The notes beneath the pieces were generated by a model. It made no database searches. It saw only the letters and a program-made list of their open reading frames with translations, and was not told the origin of the DNA. Made by a program: the position numbers and the translations under genes. A stretch of 34,746 nt of DNA from Deltaproteobacteria bacterium (lineage in GTDB: Bacteria; Myxococcota; JACRCW01): contig JACRCW010000121.1 of assembly GCA_016218805.1 (NCBI GenBank), positions 1 through 34,746 on the forward strand, written 5' to 3'. Shown here in pieces: positions 15,698 through 24,284 of this stretch; the stretch's first letter is position 1; the number at the start of each line of letters is the position of its first letter.

Positions 15698-16602
15698 CTG
15701 TTCACCTCGTTCACGCGCAGGGCCGCGTACACCGGAAGATGATCGGAGTACCTCGTGCGTTTACCGCCCGCCGTTGTCAACTTCTGCTCGCCGTCTTCAG
15801 CATTCAGGGTTTCCAGGATCTCGGGGGGCGCCAGGTGGTCGGCCAATTCGTCACTCACCAGGATCTGGTCCATGTGATGCCAAAGCTTGGCGGTATGAGG
15901 GCGTTTGTCGTAGGCAAGAGTACCCCAGGGACTGGCGTCCCGGAGCAGGCCCCACATCGGGTTGAACAGTCCCCGGGGGCCGCCGTGGGAACGTCCTGGC
16001 TTATCTTGCCAACATCTCAACCGCTCGCGCTCCCGGAACGCATACCACCCCTCTTCGTGCAACAGCTCCTCCTCGTAAGGGTCGGCGTTCAGGTCTCCAA
16101 GGACCGCGAGGGGGCGGCCACCCGCGAAACGCTCCACGGCTGACCGCAATTCCCGCGCCGCGGCGTGACGGTCGGCGCTCTCTCTCCCGCGCGGGTCCTT
16201 CTTGCTCACGGCGTGCACGCACGCCACGGCCAGATCGCGCCATTCGCCCCTAAGGTCCGCAAAGGCGGCTCCAACAAAACGTCCGTGCTCCTTCTCCTGC
16301 CTCGGTGGTTTCTCCGCCACAAGATCAAGGGTTGAAACGATGCACTTCGCGGAGCGAGTCCTGGCCGGACCTTGCCCCTCCAGGTACGTCACGAGCCCAA
16401 GGGTTCCCTGGGAGCGCGTCCGGATTTGGTCCCCAAGCAGCATTTCCGGGAGGTCCCTAACCGGGACCTCTTGAAGGGCTACGATCCACGGGCCCTGTTG
16501 GCGCGCGCTGAGTTTTCGCGCGATGTGGCCAATCGCCAGCCACAAGGCGTCCACGGAGCGGCCCACGTTCCAAGTCAGCAGGTGAACGGAGCGCGCTTCC
16601 AT
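15673..16602 (-). CDS. Endonuclease/exonuclease/phosphatase (EEP) family protein
   Basis: A 309-residue protein from ATG 16602 (an alternative in-frame start lies at 16683). The EEP (DNase I-like) fold is clear: LLTWNVGRS (N12), IVALQEVP (E45), the catalytic His in VACVHAVS (H130), LGDLNADPYE (D170, N172), MDQILVS (D245) and the closing SDHLP (S286-H288). All metal and catalytic positions are kept, so it should be active on DNA, RNA or a phosphoester. There is no signal peptide, so it acts inside the cell. It is coupled by overlap to a gene of unknown function, and the pair sits between an intact gene and its decayed copy. A defence, toxin or repair role is possible, not shown. Confidence 0.82.
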   Translation of the reverse strand: MEARSVHLLTWNVGRSVDALWLAIGHIARKLSARQQGPWIVALQEVPVRDLPEMLLGDQIRTRSQGTLGLVTYLEGQGPARTRSAKCIVSTLDLVAEKPPRQEKEHGRFVGAAFADLRGEWRDLAVACVHAVSKKDPRGRESADRHAAARELRSAVERFAGGRPLAVLGDLNADPYEEELLHEEGWYAFRERERLRCWQDKPGRSHGGPRGLFNPMWGLLRDASPWGTLAYDKRPHTAKLWHHMDQILVSDELADHLAPPEILETLNAEDGEQKLTTAGGKRTRYSDHLPVYAALRVNEVNRCHPSNSN

Positions 16603-16909
16603 CAGACGCAACCATCCCGGACGTCGGAGGAGGCACGTCCCCGGCCGTTGCCCTTGCGACACGCCCACGGCGCCATCACACACTCCTGCGCGCGCGAACC
16701 GCGCGCGACCAACCCGCTCGGGGAAACGCCTATCACGGCGCGCCTGTGGCCCCGCAAGGGCACGTTGCGGCCGCCTATGCCGATCGCGCCGTGGAGCCAG
16801 GTGCTCCCTGCAGGACTGTCGGCGCAGGGAATCTTGCGCAAGCCGGCGTGGACGCGGCGGATGACAGCCTGGATGACCGCCGCATGGGCAGGCCCCGCCT
16901 GCTCCCTGG
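16603..16909. other. 307-bp spacer upstream of the EEP cassette
   Basis: This holds the presumed promoter of the minus-strand EEP cassette and, on the plus strand, a decayed fragment of the gene at 14305. No intact gene is seen. The right edge is the stop of the large hybrid kinase at 16910. Confidence 0.5.
16752..16880 (+). pseudogene. Decayed fragment of a paralogue of the 14305 gene
   Basis: Bases 16833-16880 match 14488-14535 at about 43 of 48 positions (AQAGVDAADDSLDD against AQAGVDAADDRLDD). Weaker similarity extends left through CGCGCCGTGGA (matching the codons for RAVD) to GTGGCCCCGCAAGGGCAC near 16752, with one or two short gaps. The orientation is the same as the intact gene. There is no start signal, and the match stops after the shared GATGACCGC. 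It is a remnant of a duplicated gene. Confidence 0.7.
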
Positions 16910-19675
16910 TCAACCGGGTTTCTCCTTCAGCACCCCGCGAATGAGCGCCTTGAGGTCATCCGCGTCCACCGGCTTGTGCAGGCGCTTGTGGGGGACCCGC
17001 TCCAGGAAGGCCGCGGCGCGGGGCGTGAACGCTCCACCCGTCATGAAGATCATCTTCGCGGCGTGCTCCGGAAAACGCTGCACCAGCGCTTCGTACAGCT
17101 CCTCGCCTGACATCTCCGGCATCATCACGTCGCACAGGATGAGATCAAAGGGCTCTTCCTCCAGCCGCGCCAGCGCCTCTGCGCCGCTGGCCACCGGGAC
17201 CACGTCGTGCTCGTCCGCCAGCGTGCGGCGGGTGGCGGCGCCCACCAGCGGCTCGTCATCCACCACCAGGATCCGCCCGCGCCGTCCGGGCGCTCCCCCC
17301 GCAGTGACCGCGCTCACGGGCGCCGTGGCCGGTGCCGCCGCGCCGGCCGGCGGCAGGACCAGGCGGAAGGTGGTGCCGTGCCCCGGTGCGCTGGTGAACG
17401 AAATGTCACCACCCAGGCCCAGCAGCGTGGCGCGGCAGATGGAGAGGCCCAGCCCCGTGCCCTGGCCCACTGGCTTGGTGGTGAAGAACGGGTCAAACAC
17501 CCGCGTTTGCAGTTCAGCAGGAATGCCCGCGCCGGTGTCTGAGATTTCAATCACCGCATTGCCACCGTCATCCGCAAAGGTGCGCACCGTGACCAGGTTG
17601 GAGTCCGCCGCGCCCTCCGGGATGGCCTGCGCCGCGTTGAGCAGGACGGCCAGGAACACCTGGCTGAGGCGTGCCTCGTCCGCCTCCACCTCCGGCGGGG
17701 CGCCAAACGCCTTCATGACGCGCGCCCGGTGCCGGATTTCGTTGCCGGCGATCCGCAGCGCCACCTCCAGCAGCGCGTGGACGGACAGCGGTTCGCGGTG
17801 CTCATCCGTCTCCTGGTGCGCCAGGGTCCGCAGGTCCTGCACAATGGTGCGCACGCGCTCCGCGCCAGCCAGCGCGTCCCGCAGCGCATCCTCCACGTCA
17901 CGCAGCCGCGCGGGGCCCAGCGCCTCCGCGGCGGCGGGATGGCCTGCCAGCCGGCGGACCTCCGCCCCCACGTGGTCCAGGTTGGCCAGCACAAACGACA
18001 GCGGGTTGTTGACCTCATGGGCCACGCCGCCCGCCAGCGTCCCCGCGGTCAGCATCCGGTCCATTTGCATGGCCCGGGCCGCCAGCTGCCGCTGTGCGGA
18101 CACGTCCCGCATCACGCCAATGAACATGCGGCGGTCGGAGCGGCGCTCCTCGCTGATGGTGCACTCCACGGGGAACACCGTTGCATTGCGGTGCAACGCC
18201 GTGAGCGTCTGCACACGGCCCAGCATGTTGGACGTCCCGGTGGCCAGGTATCGCGCAAACCCAATGCTGTGCCGGTCGCGCATGTCGCGCGGGATCAGCG
18301 TGGTCAGCGGCAGCCCGGTGATCTCGGCCAGCGCCCAACCAAACATCGTCTCCGCGGCGGGGTTCACATACGTGACCAGCCCCTGCGCATCCGCCAGGAC
18401 GATGGCGTCCGTGGTGTGGTCCACCACCGCGCGGAAGCGCTGCTCCGACGCCCGCACCTCCGCCGCCAGCCGCTCCTCCTCCGCCACGTCTTCCATCACC
18501 AGCAGCAGTTGTCCGTGCTCGCAGCCCCGCATGGGCGTGACTGCCACCCGGCACGCCCGCGGCGCCGCGCCCAGGGCCTCCCAGGTCACCAGCAGCCCGT
18601 GGCGCGTGGCCTGGTGGGACAGCGCGTCCCGGCAGGCGGCCTCCAGCACCTCCACGCCGCGGGCCAGTTCAGCCAGCCGGCGCCCCGCCAGGCGCTCCGC
18701 GGGGGCCCCCGCCATGTCCTCAAACACGGGATTGGCGGCCAGGATGCGGAGTTCAGCATCCAGCGTCACCAGCCCGGAGGGGACGGTGTCCAGGATGGCC
18801 TGGACCTCCCGCCGCCGGTGCTCCAGCGATCCCAGCAGCTCCTGTATCGTCGTCGCCAGCTCATTGAAGGCCAACGCCAGTTCGGCCACCTCACGGGGGC
18901 CGCCCACCGCGGCGCGCGCCGCACGGTCACCGGACCGCAGGCGCACCACCGCGCTGACCAGTTCAGTCAGCGGGCGCGCCGCGTAGCGCCGCGCCAGCAG
19001 CACACCGGCCAGCAGGCAGAGCGCGGCCAGCGCCGAAACGCCCACGCTCCACGCCTCCAGCGTGCGCCGGCGGCCGCGGGCCTCCTCCACCAGCGCCTGC
19101 ACCACGGCGTCACTGTCCGCGGCCAGGCGCGGCAGCTCCGCGTGCAGGCGCGCCGCACCGCGCTCCACCGGAACACCCAGGCCCAGATTGACGATCTCAC
19201 CCCGGAGATCCACCCAGCGCGTGTTCACGGCGGCCAGCGCCGGCCGGGCCGTGGCGGGAGGTGGCGGCAGGGTGTGCCCCCGGTAGGTTCCGCCCGCCTG
19301 GAGCAGCCGCAGCGCGTCCCCAAACTCGCGCTCCCGCGCGCGCAGCTCGGCCTGGTCCTCGGCACGGCCTTCCGCGGCGCCGGCCGCATGGCTGTGGAGC
19401 TCCGCGGCCAGAAAGCGCTGGCGCCCCGCCAGGTCCAGGACGTGCGGCTCGGTTTCCGCCGCGTTCACAAAGGACAGCAGCGCCGTGAACCCAACCCAGG
19501 TGGCCGCAACCGGAACACCCAGCAGCATGGTGACAACAGCGACCAGCCGCGGGCGCGCACCACCCGCACGCGCACCCGTCACGGCGGCACCCCGTGCGGC
19601 CGCGCACGTGCGCCGGGCGGGAGAGCAAAGCGCGCGCCGCTGCGGCGTGGCCCGTGGCGTGTCATTCCGCGGCAT
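16910..19675 (-). CDS. Large hybrid histidine kinase with PilJ-like sensor, HAMP and two PAS domains
   Basis: A 921-residue protein from ATG 19675. The first membrane helix is at about 46-70. An extracytoplasmic region (71-205) begins with NAAETEPHVLDLAGRQRFLA, the pattern of type IV pili chemoreceptor (PilJ) and NarX-like helical sensors. The second helix is at 209-228, then HAMP (about 228-280), PAS (about 290-400) and PAS (about 408-528, with YVNPAAETMFG). The kinase core has H553 (AGGVAHEVNNPLS), N680, D713 (SDTGAGI) and GTGLGL. The receiver has D849 (LILCDVMMPEMSG) and K901 (LHKP). All catalytic residues are present. The output partner is not in the window. The first 45 residues are Arg-rich and the true start could be further in. 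Confidence 0.92.
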   Translation of the reverse strand: MPRNDTPRATPQRRALCSPARRTCAAARGAAVTGARAGGARPRLVAVVTMLLGVPVAATWVGFTALLSFVNAAETEPHVLDLAGRQRFLAAELHSHAAGAAEGRAEDQAELRAREREFGDALRLLQAGGTYRGHTLPPPPATARPALAAVNTRWVDLRGEIVNLGLGVPVERGAARLHAELPRLAADSDAVVQALVEEARGRRRTLEAWSVGVSALAALCLLAGVLLARRYAARPLTELVSAVVRLRSGDRAARAAVGGPREVAELALAFNELATTIQELLGSLEHRRREVQAILDTVPSGLVTLDAELRILAANPVFEDMAGAPAERLAGRRLAELARGVEVLEAACRDALSHQATRHGLLVTWEALGAAPRACRVAVTPMRGCEHGQLLLVMEDVAEEERLAAEVRASEQRFRAVVDHTTDAIVLADAQGLVTYVNPAAETMFGWALAEITGLPLTTLIPRDMRDRHSIGFARYLATGTSNMLGRVQTLTALHRNATVFPVECTISEERRSDRRMFIGVMRDVSAQRQLAARAMQMDRMLTAGTLAGGVAHEVNNPLSFVLANLDHVGAEVRRLAGHPAAAEALGPARLRDVEDALRDALAGAERVRTIVQDLRTLAHQETDEHREPLSVHALLEVALRIAGNEIRHRARVMKAFGAPPEVEADEARLSQVFLAVLLNAAQAIPEGAADSNLVTVRTFADDGGNAVIEISDTGAGIPAELQTRVFDPFFTTKPVGQGTGLGLSICRATLLGLGGDISFTSAPGHGTTFRLVLPPAGAAAPATAPVSAVTAGGAPGRRGRILVVDDEPLVGAATRRTLADEHDVVPVASGAEALARLEEEPFDLILCDVMMPEMSGEELYEALVQRFPEHAAKMIFMTGGAFTPRAAAFLERVPHKRLHKPVDADDLKALIRGVLKEKPG

Positions 19676-19735
19676 GAAGCCACGGAGTGCCCCGCGCCTG
19701 CAACGGCGCCCGTGGGCCGCCGGTGTGAGGTCTGC

Positions 19736-20791
19736 TCAGGGCCAGCTGCGCTCACCCCGGGCCCCGGTCCACCACTCCTCCCAGGCCGCGGCGCAGGCGC
19801 GGCGCTCCACGCGCGTGGCTGACGCGGGCAGCGCGTGGTTGACGCCGGTGATGGCGTGCAGATCCCGGACGGCCTCCCGGGCCAGCTCCCCGTCGTCGCG
19901 GTCCACCGCTTCCATGAGCCACTCAGTGCGGCACGCCGTCTCATGCGCTTCCCACCAGCGCGTCCAGGCGCGCCGTGACCGGCCGGGGCGCTGCCGCGTG
20001 ATGGCCACCAGCGTGTGCTGCGCTTCCTCATCCAGCGGACCACCCAGCAGCCGGATCAGCGGCAGCACAAACAGCCGGTGGGGCAGCATGGCGGCCGCGC
20101 GCATGGCGCCGCGCGCCTGTTCTTCAGTGCCCGCCACCAGCGCGCGCCGCAGCTGGTCCGCCACGTCCGCGGCCGCGGGTGTCTGCAGGTCCGCGCCCAG
20201 CAGGCGGCGCAGCACGGACGCCGCCGTGTAGGCAACGCGCGGATCGGCATCCATCACGCGTTGCACCAGCAGCGAGGGCACGCCGCCCGCGCGCGTGCGC
20301 TCCGCCAGCAGCACGGCGACCAGGCGGGCTTCACGCGTGGGCTTGGAAAGGCCGTGCGCCGCGCCCACGGCCACGGCGTCCGGGCCCAAACGGCCCAGCG
20401 CCTTGGCCACCAGGCTCAGGTCCGCGGCCGTCCAGGGCGGGGCGTCATGTTCAAACGGGTCCTGCAGCAGCGGCCCGGGGAACGCGCGCAGCAGCGCCAC
20501 CACCGCGGGACCGCGGCGCAGGGTGAACAGGTCCAGGGCCGCGTCAAACGCCAGCGTTCCCGCCACCAGCCGCTCCACCACGCGCGTCAGCGTGGCGTCC
20601 GGCGCCAGGGACTCCAGCTGGCGGGCAAGCCGCGCCAGCATGGGGCCGTCCGCCGTGGCGGCGCGTTCCAGCAGCGCCTGCGCTTCCGGGGGACCAGAGG
20701 TGGGGGCGCGCCGCACCGGGAGCACCGGCGGCAGGCCCCAGCTTGCGGGGGGACCGTTGGGCGAGTCGCGCAGGGGAACGTAGGTGGTCAC
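19736..20791 (-). CDS. HEAT-repeat-like helical protein
   Basis: A protein of about 351 residues if started at GTG 20791 (AGAAGGG just upstream but close). The open frame continues upstream into the divergent lipoprotein region; ATG 20941 is a less likely start. The sequence is a run of helix pairs typical of HEAT/armadillo solenoids: LARLARQLESLAPDATLTRVVERLVAG, LLVQRVMDADPRVAYTAASVLRRLLG, EQARGAMRAAAMLPHRLFVLPLIRLLG. The last part is Trp-rich (RAWTRWWEAHE, AAWEEWWTG). Such proteins are scaffolds that bind other proteins. No enzyme motif is seen and the N-terminus has no signal peptide. The start position is the main uncertainty. Confidence 0.65.
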   Translation of the reverse strand: MTTYVPLRDSPNGPPASWGLPPVLPVRRAPTSGPPEAQALLERAATADGPMLARLARQLESLAPDATLTRVVERLVAGTLAFDAALDLFTLRRGPAVVALLRAFPGPLLQDPFEHDAPPWTAADLSLVAKALGRLGPDAVAVGAAHGLSKPTREARLVAVLLAERTRAGGVPSLLVQRVMDADPRVAYTAASVLRRLLGADLQTPAAADVADQLRRALVAGTEEQARGAMRAAAMLPHRLFVLPLIRLLGGPLDEEAQHTLVAITRQRPGRSRRAWTRWWEAHETACRTEWLMEAVDRDDGELAREAVRDLHAITGVNHALPASATRVERRACAAAWEEWWTGARGERSWP

Positions 20792-20939
20792 GACCCTTCT
20801 GTCGGCACGTCCGGCCGCATCCGAAAGGGGCCGCTCCGGTCCGGCTTCCGCCTTACTGATCACGGCCCGCGTGCCGACCCGGAGCCCGTGGGCAGTCGTC
20901 GCCAAACCGGCGGCGGGCCCGGAAGGGAACCTGGCAAAC
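20792..20939. promoter_or_regulatory. 148-bp divergent intergenic region
   Basis: This spacer separates the HEAT-like gene (minus) from the FG-GAP lipoprotein (plus) and should carry both promoters. GGAAGGGA (20921-20928) is the ribosome site for the right-hand gene. No convincing -10/-35 pair or operator palindrome is seen. Confidence 0.35.
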
Positions 20940-22463
20940 ATGACCTCAATGACGGCTAGGAACCAGCTGGTTGGGTTGGCGCTTCTGGTGTCCGGCGCGG
21001 CGTGCGGGCCGGTGGATGAGGACCAAGCGGATGCCGGGGTGGCCTCTGTCCCGACCGATGGCGCCATTGCCCCGGACCTGGATGAACAGGGGGCGCGGGC
21101 CTCCAAGCCGCGCGCAGTCCGTCCCCGGCGCGGCGGCGGCGGCAGTTCCGCCGCCGCCGGCGTGTCCTCATCCGCCGCCTCCGGATCATCCGGCGCCGCT
21201 GCGTCCGCCTCCGCGGCAGAGGCATCTTCCTATGCAGCCGCCAGCGCCAGCGCCGGGATGCCCCTGAGCACGGGTGGGAGCCTGTCGCTGATGTCATCCA
21301 GCGCGCCAGCCACCTCCGCCCACTCCTGCGTGGCGCTGGCGGTGTGCGCCCCCGGAACGTGCGGCACGTTCATTGGCGCGTGCGGCGAAGTGCTGGAATG
21401 CGGCGGCTGCCCGTGGCCGCAGACCTGCGGGGCGGTGTCCCCCGGTGCGTGCGGCGGCGGCGGTGTCATCACCCTGCAATTCTCCGAAGTGGCGCGCCTC
21501 CCGCTGGGGCTGGACCCGCGCGGGTTGGCGCTGCTGGAGCGCACGGACACGCAGACGCGCGTGGTCACCACGCAATCCGGTGCCGGCGATATTGCGACGA
21601 TCCAGATTGCACTGGACGGGTCCGCGCTGTTGCAGGGGACGGTGCCCAGTCCCGGCCTGCCGCTGGCCGCCGCGTCGTCTTCCGGGACGCTGCTGGTGGC
21701 GCGCGCCAACCAGGGCGCCGTGGCGCGGCACGCCGCGTTTGCCACGCAGCCGGACGCCCAGCCGGCGCTGGTGGCAACGGCCGGCGGGCCGCGGTTTGTG
21801 GAGGTGGCGGACCTGGATCATGACGGAGACCTGGACGCGGTGGTGGCGCATGACAGCGGCGTGCTGGCTGCCGTGTGGAACGTGGAATCCGCCGCACCGG
21901 TGGTGGAACGCCTTGCCGAGGAGTGGGGCCGGCTGGGCGGCCTCACCATCGCGGACGTGGACGCGGATGGCCTGTTGGATGTGGCGTATTCGCTGCCGGA
22001 CTTTGACAAGGTGCGCGTGTGGCACGGCGCCGCCGGGCACGCCATCACGGATGTTCCCGTCCGGTATGACCCGGGCTGCCTCCTGCTGGCGGACCTGGAT
22101 GACGACGGGCACGTGGACCTCACGGTGATCCACGCGTTCTACAGCACGCTGGCGGTGTACCCGGGCGCGGCGGGTGGAAGCTTCGGCGAGCCCACGCTCC
22201 TGGGCAGCGGCTCCGTCCCGCTGGCGCTGGTGGCGGGGGACTGGGACGCGGATGGGCGGCGGGACCTGGCGTTCACGGACGCCGCGGGCAACCTGACCGT
22301 CCGGAGCCCCGCGCTGACGGCGGAGCGCACCGCCAGCCCGCGGGTGGGCACGCAGCCGGTGGCGCTGCTGTCCGTGGACATCAACCGTGACGGCGCTGCG
22401 GACCTGGTGGTCCTCAATGGCATCGGCGCGGACCTGGTGGTGCTGCAGAACACCAGCCACTGA
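20940..22463 (+). CDS. FG-GAP/VCBS-repeat lipoprotein with Ser/Ala linker and Cys-rich module
   Basis: A 507-residue lipoprotein from ATG 20940 (GGAAGGGA 11 bases upstream; ATG 20949 also possible). The signal ends in SGAAC (Cys22). Then follow an acidic stretch, a long Ser/Ala/Gly linker (about residues 62-105) and a Cys-rich module with ten Cys in about 45 residues (C-A-P-G-T-C-G...A-C-G...C-G-G-C pattern seen in many myxobacterial surface proteins). The C-terminal half has at least five Ca-binding D-x-D-x-D-G-x-x-D loops: DLDHDGDLD, DVDADGLLD, DLDDDGHVD, DWDADGRRD and DINRDGAAD. These mark an integrin-like propeller. It is a surface protein, perhaps adhesive; the ligand is unknown. Confidence 0.85.
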   Translation: MTSMTARNQLVGLALLVSGAACGPVDEDQADAGVASVPTDGAIAPDLDEQGARASKPRAVRPRRGGGGSSAAAGVSSSAASGSSGAAASASAAEASSYAAASASAGMPLSTGGSLSLMSSSAPATSAHSCVALAVCAPGTCGTFIGACGEVLECGGCPWPQTCGAVSPGACGGGGVITLQFSEVARLPLGLDPRGLALLERTDTQTRVVTTQSGAGDIATIQIALDGSALLQGTVPSPGLPLAAASSSGTLLVARANQGAVARHAAFATQPDAQPALVATAGGPRFVEVADLDHDGDLDAVVAHDSGVLAAVWNVESAAPVVERLAEEWGRLGGLTIADVDADGLLDVAYSLPDFDKVRVWHGAAGHAITDVPVRYDPGCLLLADLDDDGHVDLTVIHAFYSTLAVYPGAAGGSFGEPTLLGSGSVPLALVAGDWDADGRRDLAFTDAAGNLTVRSPALTAERTASPRVGTQPVALLSVDINRDGAADLVVLNGIGADLVVLQNTSH

Positions 22464-22505
22464 CCCGCATGAAGCGTGCCCCGCCGCGTGCTACGCACCC
22501 GGGGC

Positions 22506-23114
22506 ATGCCTTCCGCGGAAACCCCCATCGACCCGATTCGTGCGGTCACCGAGCTGCTGGCGCGCCTGCCCGGCGTGGGTGAGCGCACGGCGCAGCGGCT
22601 GACCTTCCACCTGCTGCGGCAGGATGCGGCGTACACCGCGGCGCTGGCCGCGGCGCTCACCCAGCTGACGCGGGACGTGGCGCTGTGCGCGCGTTGCCAT
22701 GACTTCACGGCGGGCGGCACCTGCGCCATCTGCCGGGATGCGCGCCGGGACCAGGCGCTGGTGTGCGTGGTGGCCACGCCGCAGGACCTGCACGCCGTGG
22801 AGGCCACGGGCGAATACCGCGGGCTGTACCACGTGCTGGGCGGCCTGCTGTCACCGCTGGAGGGCGTGGGGCCGGACAACCTGCGCGTGCGCGAGCTCGT
22901 TGTGCGGTTGGGCGAGTCCGCCCCGCGCGAGGTGATCCTGGCCCTGCGTCCGTCAGTGGAGGGCGAGTCCACCTCGTTCTACCTGCAGAAACTGCTCAAG
23001 CCGCTGGGCGTGGCGGTGACGGTGATCGCCTCGGGCGTGCCCATGGGTGGGGAGATTGAGTACGCGGACCGGATGACACTGGCGCGCGCGCTGACCGGGC
23101 GCCGCCCGGCGTGA
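22506..23114 (+). CDS. recR: Recombination mediator RecR
   Basis: A 202-residue protein, the usual RecR length. ATG 22506 is chosen over an in-frame GTG at 22476 because it gives the normal N-terminus. The helix-hairpin-helix is LLARLPGVGERTAQRLTFHLL, the four-Cys zinc finger is CARCHDFTAGGTCAIC, and the Toprim domain follows (LVCVVATPQDLHAVEATGEY, YHVLGGLLSPLEGVGPDNL). The C-terminal LKPLGVAVTVIASGVPMGGEIEYAD is highly typical. With RecO and RecF it loads RecA at single-stranded gaps. In many bacteria recR follows dnaX and the YbaB gene; that context is absent here. Confidence 0.97.
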   Translation: MPSAETPIDPIRAVTELLARLPGVGERTAQRLTFHLLRQDAAYTAALAAALTQLTRDVALCARCHDFTAGGTCAICRDARRDQALVCVVATPQDLHAVEATGEYRGLYHVLGGLLSPLEGVGPDNLRVRELVVRLGESAPREVILALRPSVEGESTSFYLQKLLKPLGVAVTVIASGVPMGGEIEYADRMTLARALTGRRPA

Positions 23115-23121
23115 GACGGGG

Positions 23122-23721
23122 TCAGTCCTCGGCGGCAAACAGGTCGGACACCGGGACCTCAAGGGGCCACGCGGCTGACCGCGCCAACGTGCCGCGTCCA
23201 AACTCTCCGTGCTCCCGGTAGTCCGCGCCGTCCAGCGTGAGGACACAGACCCGCTCCTGTTGCGGGTCGACAATCCAGTATTCCGGGATGCCGGCGGCGG
23301 CGTAGTCGGCACGCTTGGTGACCCAGTCCCGCTGCGGGTCATCTGGACTGACCACCTCCATGACCAGGTCTGCGCCCGTCCAGTACTCGGGTCCGCGCCG
23401 CGGATCGTGGCGCGAACGGAGGGCGAGAACGTCCGGCTCGCGGAACCGACCCGAGCGCAGGCGCAGCCGAAGCGGGGCGAAGAAGGTGATGCCCTCGCGT
23501 CCAAGGAACGCACGCAACAGGGAGTGGAAGTACCGCACAATGGCCTGGTGCTTCTCGGTGGGCGTGGCACCAAACTCCAGGACGCCGTCATCCAGCTCCA
23601 CGAGGCGGTTGGTGTTACCACTGAGCCAGAGGTAGGCGCCGTCCGACCACTGCCCCTGGGCGGGCAGCACATCCAGCAGGTGCTGGCTCCAGCCGGGTTG
23701 GGCCGGCAGCGGGTTTCCCAT
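23122..23721 (-). CDS. Uma2-family (DUF820) putative restriction-like nuclease
   Basis: A 199-residue protein. ATG 23721 is chosen because AGGAGG lies seven bases upstream; an in-frame start at 23754 is less likely. The PD-(D/E)XK-like core is visible: early LVELDDGVLEFGATPTEKHQ, then FREPDVLAL, DLVMEVVSPDDPQRDWVTKRADYA and IPEYWIVDPQQERV. The Asp of EPDV, the Glu of MEV and the Lys of TKRADYA are the expected active-site residues. Uma2 proteins are common in multicellular and large-genome bacteria and their biological role is poorly known. The stop is 7 bases from the convergent recR stop. Confidence 0.87.
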   Translation of the reverse strand: MGNPLPAQPGWSQHLLDVLPAQGQWSDGAYLWLSGNTNRLVELDDGVLEFGATPTEKHQAIVRYFHSLLRAFLGREGITFFAPLRLRLRSGRFREPDVLALRSRHDPRRGPEYWTGADLVMEVVSPDDPQRDWVTKRADYAAAGIPEYWIVDPQQERVCVLTLDGADYREHGEFGRGTLARSAAWPLEVPVSDLFAAED

Positions 23722-23786
23722 GGAACAACCTCCTGGAGAATCGTAGGAAGACACGGCGGGGCCTTCAAGCCCGCAAGGAGGACGCC
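23722..23786. promoter_or_regulatory. 65-bp divergent intergenic region
   Basis: It carries ribosome sites for both flanking genes: AGGAGG on the minus strand for the Uma2 gene and AAGGAGG on the plus strand for the PPOX gene. Promoters must be here or in the flanking genes; none is clear by eye. Confidence 0.35.
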
Positions 23787-24272
23787 ATGCAGGGACTGGA
23801 CACGGAGGCGAAGGTGCTGCTGGGCGCCGCGCGCTTCGCCGTGCTGTCGACTTGGTCGGTGCAGGAGCCGGGCTACCCGTTTGGAAGCGTGGTGCCGTTT
23901 TTGGCGCTGCCGGACGGGCGCGTGCTGTTGCTCATCAGCGGACTGGCGATGCACACCAAGAACCTGGCCGCGGACGGGCGGTGCAGTCTGATGGTGTTGG
24001 CAGGGGGCGCGGGGCTGGACCTGCAGGAGCAGGGCCGGCTCACGCTGGTGTGTGACGCGGTGAAGCTGCCGGATGCCGACGTGCAGGTGCACAAGGGGGC
24101 ATGGATGGCGCGGCACGCCGGGCAGGAGCGCGTGGTGGCGCTGGGGGACTTCCGGTTCTGGGCGCTGACGGCGCGGCAGAGCCGAATGGTGGCGGGGTTT
24201 GGAAAGATGGGTTGGCTGCCGGGGACGGATTGGCTGAAGGCGCCCGTCGTCACGGAGCCTGACCGGGGCTGA
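23787..24272 (+). CDS. PPOX-fold (pyridoxamine phosphate oxidase/HugZ-like) protein
   Basis: A 161-residue protein with AAGGAGG well placed before ATG 23787. The split-barrel flavin-binding fold is suggested by VLSTWSVQEPGYPFGSVVPFL, then GRVLLLISGLAMHTKNLAADGRCSLMVL. The GYPFGS and H-T-x-N-L elements are the hallmarks of the HugZ/CREG branch. Members bind FMN or haem; some degrade haem. The C-terminal DUF2470 domain of full-length HugZ is absent, so this is the short form. Substrate is unknown. It borders the island on its left side. Confidence 0.85.
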   Translation: MQGLDTEAKVLLGAARFAVLSTWSVQEPGYPFGSVVPFLALPDGRVLLLISGLAMHTKNLAADGRCSLMVLAGGAGLDLQEQGRLTLVCDAVKLPDADVQVHKGAWMARHAGQERVVALGDFRFWALTARQSRMVAGFGKMGWLPGTDWLKAPVVTEPDRG

Positions 24273-24284
24273 CCGGGAAGCAGG

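Noticed and set aside
20791..20941. Upstream extension of the HEAT-like protein to ATG 20941
   Set aside because: It would overlap the start of the divergent lipoprotein gene completely and lacks a ribosome site; GTG 20791 is preferred, with some doubt.
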